The notes beneath the pieces are model-generated. The model saw only the letters and a list, made by a program, of their open reading frames with translations, did not search any database and had not been told where the DNA came from. From Bacteroidota bacterium (GTDB lineage Bacteria; Spirochaetota; Spirochaetia; JABMQR01): a stretch of 16,603 nucleotides of DNA. The position numbers and the translations under genes were made by a program. Location of the stretch: the NCBI GenBank assembly GCA_013202335.1, contig JABMQR010000273.1, positions 1 to 16,603 on the forward strand, in the 5' to 3' direction. Position 1 is the first letter of the stretch, and each line of letters begins with the position of its first letter. This document shows positions 12,769 to 16,603 of this stretch, in pieces.

Positions 12769-13941
12769 ATGCTCAAACCAAAAGTTTTCATAAGTTCTAC
12801 ATGCTATGATTTAAGTCAAATCAGACAAACTATCAGTTCGACATTGGAAAATTTGGAATACATACCAATCTTATCTGATTCCAATTCTTTTCCTAACAAT
12901 CCTTTCGCAACTCCTATAGAAAATTGTATTGAAAATGTAGAAAAAAATGCTGATATGCTTATCCTTATAGTTGGAAGTAGGTATGGATCTACAGGAACTG
13001 ATGGACAATCAATTACAAATAAAGAGTATGAAACAGCAATACTGAAAGGAATACCTATTTATGTATTTATTAATCAGGAAGTTTTAGCTTTTTTGAAGAT
13101 TTGGGAAAATAATAAGGATGCAAACTATAGTGGGATCATTGACTCACCAAAGTTGTTTGAATTTATATCAGATGTCTATTCAAGTAATTCGCAATGGGTA
13201 TTCCCTTTTAATAATGCCTCTGATATTGAGAAAACATTAAAAATGCAATTTAGTTATTTTTTCCATTATTTATTATTAAACTACAGACATGAGTCAACAT
13301 CGAAATATAAAGAGTTTTTTCCCTTTATTTCAATTAAAGCAAAGAAATTTTTAATTGAAGAGAAAATTTTGTTTGAATTGAATTTTTTCTATCAAGTTTT
13401 GATAGATGAGAATATGAAATTTAAAGACCTACTAGTTTTTTTAAATAATGATATTTTTTTTCGATGTGCTATTTATATAAATTCAAAAGAAGAATTGATA
13501 GCATATATAAATAGAGAACTTAAAAGTTTGAAAAATTTTTCCAAAACATTTATTAAGCTAATTGGACTCTGGAATAACTACATGTCACTCCCTCAATTAG
13601 AAGAAAGAATTTCTAATCTTCTTTTTACTGCAAAAGCATTTTCTGAGCTCACAAAAGAAGTAATTGAATGGGCATTAGATGCAAAGAATGTCAGCTGCTA
13701 TGATGAAGCAAGTGGTTTATTGGGTGCTTTTTCACAATATGCTGATTCTATGATAAAAACTATATTAAATATACCTACCAAACTTAACGATAAAATTGAT
13801 CAAACAAATTTGAAAATTCAATCATTAAGTGAAGATTCAGACGAAATCATTTCGATTGATTTAAATTTCGAGATCACTATAGATCCTATTATCGTTACCA
13901 AATTTCATGAAGAATTTGACATACTTTATGAATCGGAGTAA
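12769..13941 (+). CDS. DUF4062 (TIR-like) domain protein
   Basis: This 390-residue protein begins with a DUF4062 domain (about 4-95): PKVFISSTCYDLSQIR, then a strand and loop (EYIPILSDSNSFPNN), then CIENVEKNADMLILIVGSRYGS, then SITNKEYETAILKGIPIYVFI. DUF4062 is related to TIR domains and is often found in signalling or defence proteins, usually fused to NTPase or repeat modules. Here residues 160-390 are helical, rich in Phe, Lys and Asn (FFYQVLIDENMKFKDLLVFL), with no Walker motif and no membrane span. The C-terminus is very acidic. The ATG at 12769 has AAGGAG 5 bases upstream. A second gene follows 6 bases after the stop and is cut by an IS21-family element, so this was probably a two-gene operon. 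It is much more AT-rich than the adjacent IS. Enzymatic activity is not shown by any residue I can assign. Confidence 0.82.
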   Translation: MLKPKVFISSTCYDLSQIRQTISSTLENLEYIPILSDSNSFPNNPFATPIENCIENVEKNADMLILIVGSRYGSTGTDGQSITNKEYETAILKGIPIYVFINQEVLAFLKIWENNKDANYSGIIDSPKLFEFISDVYSSNSQWVFPFNNASDIEKTLKMQFSYFFHYLLLNYRHESTSKYKEFFPFISIKAKKFLIEEKILFELNFFYQVLIDENMKFKDLLVFLNNDIFFRCAIYINSKEELIAYINRELKSLKNFSKTFIKLIGLWNNYMSLPQLEERISNLLFTAKAFSELTKEVIEWALDAKNVSCYDEASGLLGAFSQYADSMIKTILNIPTKLNDKIDQTNLKIQSLSEDSDEIISIDLNFEITIDPIIVTKFHEEFDILYESE

Positions 13942-13947
13942 TTTTTA

Positions 13948-14108
13948 GTGATACTCAATTGCAGGAACTCAACATATATTTACCCATCTCTCAAAGCAAG
14001 AAAAATCAATCAATCTCGTATTGCCAAGGGGTTTTATGATCTTAATGAATATGATACTTATCTTGAGTGTCTGAAATATCGTAAACAACATTTGCAACAA
14101 ATGATGTC
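13948..14108 (+). pseudogene. Gene truncated by the IS21-family element, partner of the DUF4062 gene
   Basis: The frame starts with GTG at 13948, about 9 bases after GGAG within the end of the DUF4062 gene, and encodes about 54 residues (YPSLKARKINQSRIAKGFYD, YDTYLECLKYRKQHLQQMM) before reaching the IS tip at 14109. The frame then stays open by chance to 14430 across the IS, antisense to istB, which is not a real protein. The fragment is basic and helical; I do not recognise it. The rest of the gene should lie beyond the right end of the IS, outside this window. Confidence 0.5.
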
Positions 14109-14155
14109 TGCATATTCCGGCTTATCCGGACAGTCAAACCGGAAACATCCGGACA
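14109..14155. repeat. Left terminal repeats of the IS21-family element
   Basis: The tip TGCATATTCCGGC is followed by two ATCCGGACA sites 23 bases apart. They face the three right-end sites in inverted orientation. Confidence 0.85.
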
Positions 14156-14177
14156 CCTGTCAGTTCCTGTATTTTAG

Positions 14178-14190
14178 GGTAAATTACCCC
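14178..14190. terminator. Short hairpin overlapping the istB stop
   Basis: GGGTAA-A-TTACCC pairs with six bases on each side; it contains the istB stop codon and on the plus strand is followed by CCAATTTTTC. It may reduce transcription entering the IS from the DUF4062 operon. The one-base centre means that only the outer pairs could form in RNA. Confidence 0.3.
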
Positions 14191-14942
14191 AATTTTTCAA
14201 GTGATTTAAACGTCTTTTCCGCCACAACCTCTCGCATAGATTTCTTTGAATTCAAAACTAAAATATACGCATTATGGATAACTCTATCCATGATAGCGTC
14301 AGCTATTGTTGGGTTTGGGAATAAATCATACCATTGGGTATGTGGAACCTGCCCTGAGAGTATGGTAGAGGATTTGTTGTATCTGCTTTCTGTCAGTTCA
14401 AGAATATCCCGACTCTCTTCTAGTGAATAGGTTTTGATTCCCAGATCATCAAGAATCAGAAGGTTTACCTTTTCCATACTTTTCATAAATTTAGTATATC
14501 GGTTAGTGGCTTTAGCTTCTTCAATTTCCAGGAGTAACTCCGGGACTCTAAAATAGCGTACAGAAAACCCTTTTCGGCAGGCAACATCTCCTAAGGCACA
14601 AATCAAAAAAGATTTTCCACTGCCAGTTTTTCCAGATACGACAATATTTAACTTCTGTTCTATATAGAGACAGGAGGAAAGTGTACGAATCAGTGGTTTA
14701 TCTATCGTTCTGTCAGCCTTATAATCTAGATCTTCGAGTTGTGCTGGCATGCTAAACGAGGCACTGCGTAAGTTCCTCCCAATACGTGCATTTTTCTTTT
14801 CTAACCACTGTCGTTCCACCATAATGCCGAGCCGCTCATCAAAGGAAAGATCACGTAGGCTAGCATCGGGTTCACTTACCATCTGAGCCATGACTTTCAA
14901 TTTCATCTCGTGTAGTTTTGCTACCGTAGGATTGTTAAACAT
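14184..14942 (-). CDS. istB: IS21-family transposition ATPase IstB
   Basis: This 252-residue AAA+ ATPase is the helper of the IstA transposase; it loads on target DNA and directs insertion. Walker A is GKTGSGKS (104-111) and Walker B is LLILDDLG (161-168); the downstream segments YSLEESRDILELTESRY and GQVPHTQWYDLFP are family signatures, the latter matching the sensor region of IstB/DnaC. The N-terminal domain (1-75) binds IstA or DNA. The frame is open further upstream, but the start is taken at ATG 14942 because GAAGGTGG lies 5 bases upstream and this gives the family's usual length and the typical short overlap (8 bases) with istA. Confidence 0.95.
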   Translation of the reverse strand: MFNNPTVAKLHEMKLKVMAQMVSEPDASLRDLSFDERLGIMVERQWLEKKNARIGRNLRSASFSMPAQLEDLDYKADRTIDKPLIRTLSSCLYIEQKLNIVVSGKTGSGKSFLICALGDVACRKGFSVRYFRVPELLLEIEEAKATNRYTKFMKSMEKVNLLILDDLGIKTYSLEESRDILELTESRYNKSSTILSGQVPHTQWYDLFPNPTIADAIMDRVIHNAYILVLNSKKSMREVVAEKTFKSLEKLG

Positions 14943-16470
14943 GTAAGCCACCTTCTGCAAATGCAGAATTGCCCCGAATATTCGCATGTACAATAATTTT
15001 TGCAGGTACTGGGGTGTTTTCTGCAGTATCAAGCTGATTCAAAGCTAGTTTAAAGTATTTATAGGAAAACAATCGTTTCTCACTGGCATGGTTACTTGCT
15101 CTCTCCATGTGTTCAGCAGAATAATTTTTTTGAAACTGTAAGATACCCATACAGGCCCGGTAAGTTTGTACCGGGTATTCACGGCTTTCAAGAATTTTCT
15201 CTATAAGTCCTGTTGTGTGCGGACCGATCTTTTTAGCCCAGGAAAGAAATCGATCACTACTCCAGCCGCTGACAATTTTATGGTTTTCCGGCATATGCTC
15301 CGGTAAGGTAGTATACCGTCTTGTTCCGTGATAGCTTCGTGCATGAGCAGCTACCCGTTCGCCATCGATAAATATTTCAATAGTTGTTAGGGTTGCCCGT
15401 ACTGAACAGGGTTTGTGTACCTGTGAATAATGGACACTGTAATAATATTTATCATAATCAACATGGTAGTTAAAGGGAACTCTCCTCTCTTTCCAGTCTG
15501 CATATTCATACGCCTGCTTTGGTAATGGCTGTAATGCTGGTTGATCAATTTGGATAAATGCAGTTTTTCTGTTTCCTTGCATCTTCTGAAAGGGTCGTTC
15601 TACCAGGATAGCTAATTCTTCGCTTATAGCCTTATTAACCTCTTCCAGGCTGAAGAATTGTCTGTTTCGTAATCGTGCTATAATTCTTTGTGAGACAATC
15701 TTGACCATTCCCTCATCAGCAGCTTTGTCTTTGGGTTTATATGGCCGTGCTGCAACAATAGTTATGCCATAATGACGTGCAAGCTCATGGTAACTTTTAT
15801 TTACCACCGGATTTATGCGATCGGCTTTTGAAATTGCAGTTCTGCAATTGTCAGGAATGAGGACCCTTGCAACTCCTCCATAGTAGTTGAAGGCTCTCAC
15901 GTGAGCATCTAGCCAACTGGGAGTTTTTGTATCTGCATACGCACGTACAAAAGGATATGAGCTGGCAGGAAGTACGGCGACAAAGAGATAGGCTTTTTGT
16001 TCACGCTCGGTAATCCTGTCATAATACCTAATGGTACTACCGGCCCAATCAACCTCCATTTCTTCACCTTCTCTATGTTCTTTATGCATACCTACATTGT
16101 TTTGTTGTTTAAAGTCTTTGTAGCGTTGGCAAAATTGCGTATACATAATTCCTTCTGGATGTTGTGCTTTATACTCTTCCCAGAGCAGCACCAAAGTGAC
16201 ATTCTTTTTCTTCATTTCACGGTAAATGTATTCCAGATCTGGTTCAGGGGGTAATCCGGTTCGTTCTATCGGTGGATAGAGCAGGGACATTAATTGTTTG
16301 TCATTGAGCGTAATTGGCCAGGTTATACCTACTTTTTCAGCTCGGGACAGGACTTCTCCTACTGTAGTTTTCCCACACCTGCAGGTATTGCCAATTTCCC
16401 GTAGAGACAACCTAATGTCATGTTTTAATCGTAAGATCTCTCGTGCTTTGAGCATTTCTATTCTCCTCAT
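14935..16470 (-). CDS. istA: IS21-family DDE transposase IstA
   Basis: This transposase of about 511 residues cuts and joins the IS ends. The N-terminal HTH (about 18-45: HDIRLSLREIGNTCRCGKTT, VGEVL) precedes a second DNA-binding region, and the retroviral-integrase-type catalytic core shows EVDWAGSTI with Asp141, VLIPDNCRTA with Asp207 and PKDKAADEGMV with Glu253, so the DDE triad is complete. The C-terminal beta domain (RVPFNYHVDYDKYYYSVHY) is also typical. The open frame reaches a TTG at 16491, but AAAGGAG lies 8 bases before ATG 16470, which is preferred; ATG 16455 with its own GAGGAG is an alternative. istA overlaps istB by 8 bases and should be cotranscribed with it. Confidence 0.95.
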   Translation of the reverse strand: MRRIEMLKAREILRLKHDIRLSLREIGNTCRCGKTTVGEVLSRAEKVGITWPITLNDKQLMSLLYPPIERTGLPPEPDLEYIYREMKKKNVTLVLLWEEYKAQHPEGIMYTQFCQRYKDFKQQNNVGMHKEHREGEEMEVDWAGSTIRYYDRITEREQKAYLFVAVLPASSYPFVRAYADTKTPSWLDAHVRAFNYYGGVARVLIPDNCRTAISKADRINPVVNKSYHELARHYGITIVAARPYKPKDKAADEGMVKIVSQRIIARLRNRQFFSLEEVNKAISEELAILVERPFQKMQGNRKTAFIQIDQPALQPLPKQAYEYADWKERRVPFNYHVDYDKYYYSVHYSQVHKPCSVRATLTTIEIFIDGERVAAHARSYHGTRRYTTLPEHMPENHKIVSGWSSDRFLSWAKKIGPHTTGLIEKILESREYPVQTYRACMGILQFQKNYSAEHMERASNHASEKRLFSYKYFKLALNQLDTAENTPVPAKIIVHANIRGNSAFAEGGLHV

Positions 16471-16533
16471 CAGTGTGGCTCCTTTACGCAAAAATAGCTA
16501 AAGGATACCAGCTTAATTATTTAACTGACAAGG

Positions 16534-16603
16534 TGTCCGGATGTTGCCGGATTACTGTCCGGATACTTCCGAAATCGGTGTCCGGATGTCGCCGAAATAT
16601 GCA
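16534..16603. repeat. Right terminal repeats of the IS21-family element
   Basis: Three TGTCCGGAT sites at spacing 22 and 23 bases lie between the istA start and the tip GCCGAAATATGCA. This side, upstream of istA, is where the istA promoter should also lie, although I see no clear one. Confidence 0.88.

Larger units (their letters stand above)
14109..16603 (-). mobile_element. Complete IS21-family insertion sequence
   Basis: The element begins TGCATATTCCGGC at 14109 and ends GCCGAAATATGCA at 16603, giving inverted tips with the TG..CA ends typical of IS21. Its 2,495 bases match the family's size. ATCCGGACA occurs twice at the left (14124-14132, 14147-14155) and TGTCCGGAT three times at the right (16534-16542, 16556-16564, 16579-16587), the multiple terminal sites to which the transposase binds. 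istA and istB are both intact, so it may be active. The target duplication cannot be checked because the window stops at the last base. Confidence 0.92.

Noticed and set aside
13948..14430. A single 160-residue protein
   Set aside because: The frame crosses the IS tip at 14109; everything after is IS sequence antisense to istB, so only the first part is treated as a truncated gene.

Overview
The window looks like an AT-rich accessory stretch of a bacterial chromosome, most likely from a spirochaete. This rests on short lipoprotein signal peptides ending in S-C, T-S-C or T-G-C, on BspA-like leucine-rich repeats with an InlB-type B repeat, and on a secreted SUMF1-fold protein, all of which are common in Treponema, Spirochaeta and Sphaerochaeta. 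No rRNA, tRNA or housekeeping gene is present to settle the lineage. The last base coincides with the end of an IS21-family element, as expected if a contig breaks at a multi-copy insertion sequence.

Region 1 (1-7300) is read entirely on the minus strand. It holds a short unknown protein, a PD-(D/E)xK-like protein, a BspA-like lipoprotein, a two-gene lipoprotein operon (small lipoprotein plus fibronectin III/SUMF1 protein) and a lipoprotein with a beta-rich C-terminus. Four of these transcription units are preceded by copies of one promoter-plus-leader element: a -10 box about 8-9 bases before a GATG, then a box containing TGAGTAnATAGTTC, then the start codon. The two copies flanking the BspA-like gene extend into a further 75-base block that is about 91% identical. 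A tandem 22-base array at 5904-5977 looks like an orphan IS21-type terminus.

Region 2 (7300-10700) has an XRE regulator, a resolvase/invertase with inverted-repeat sites upstream, and a tight plus-strand operon of three genes: an SDH-type ClpP-fold serine peptidase, an unknown 101-residue protein and a TacT-like GNAT acetyltransferase. This grouping is the best candidate here for an undescribed functional unit.

Region 3 (10850-12500) is prophage debris on the minus strand: two terminase small subunits and a terminase large subunit that lacks its ATPase domain and carries a frameshift.

Region 4 (12500-16603) has a DUF4062 (TIR-like) protein whose downstream partner gene is cut after about 54 codons by a complete 2,495-base IS21-family element with istA, istB and multiple terminal repeats.

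The picture is a surface-lipoprotein array next to a mobile/defence-type island that has been worn by IS insertion and prophage decay.
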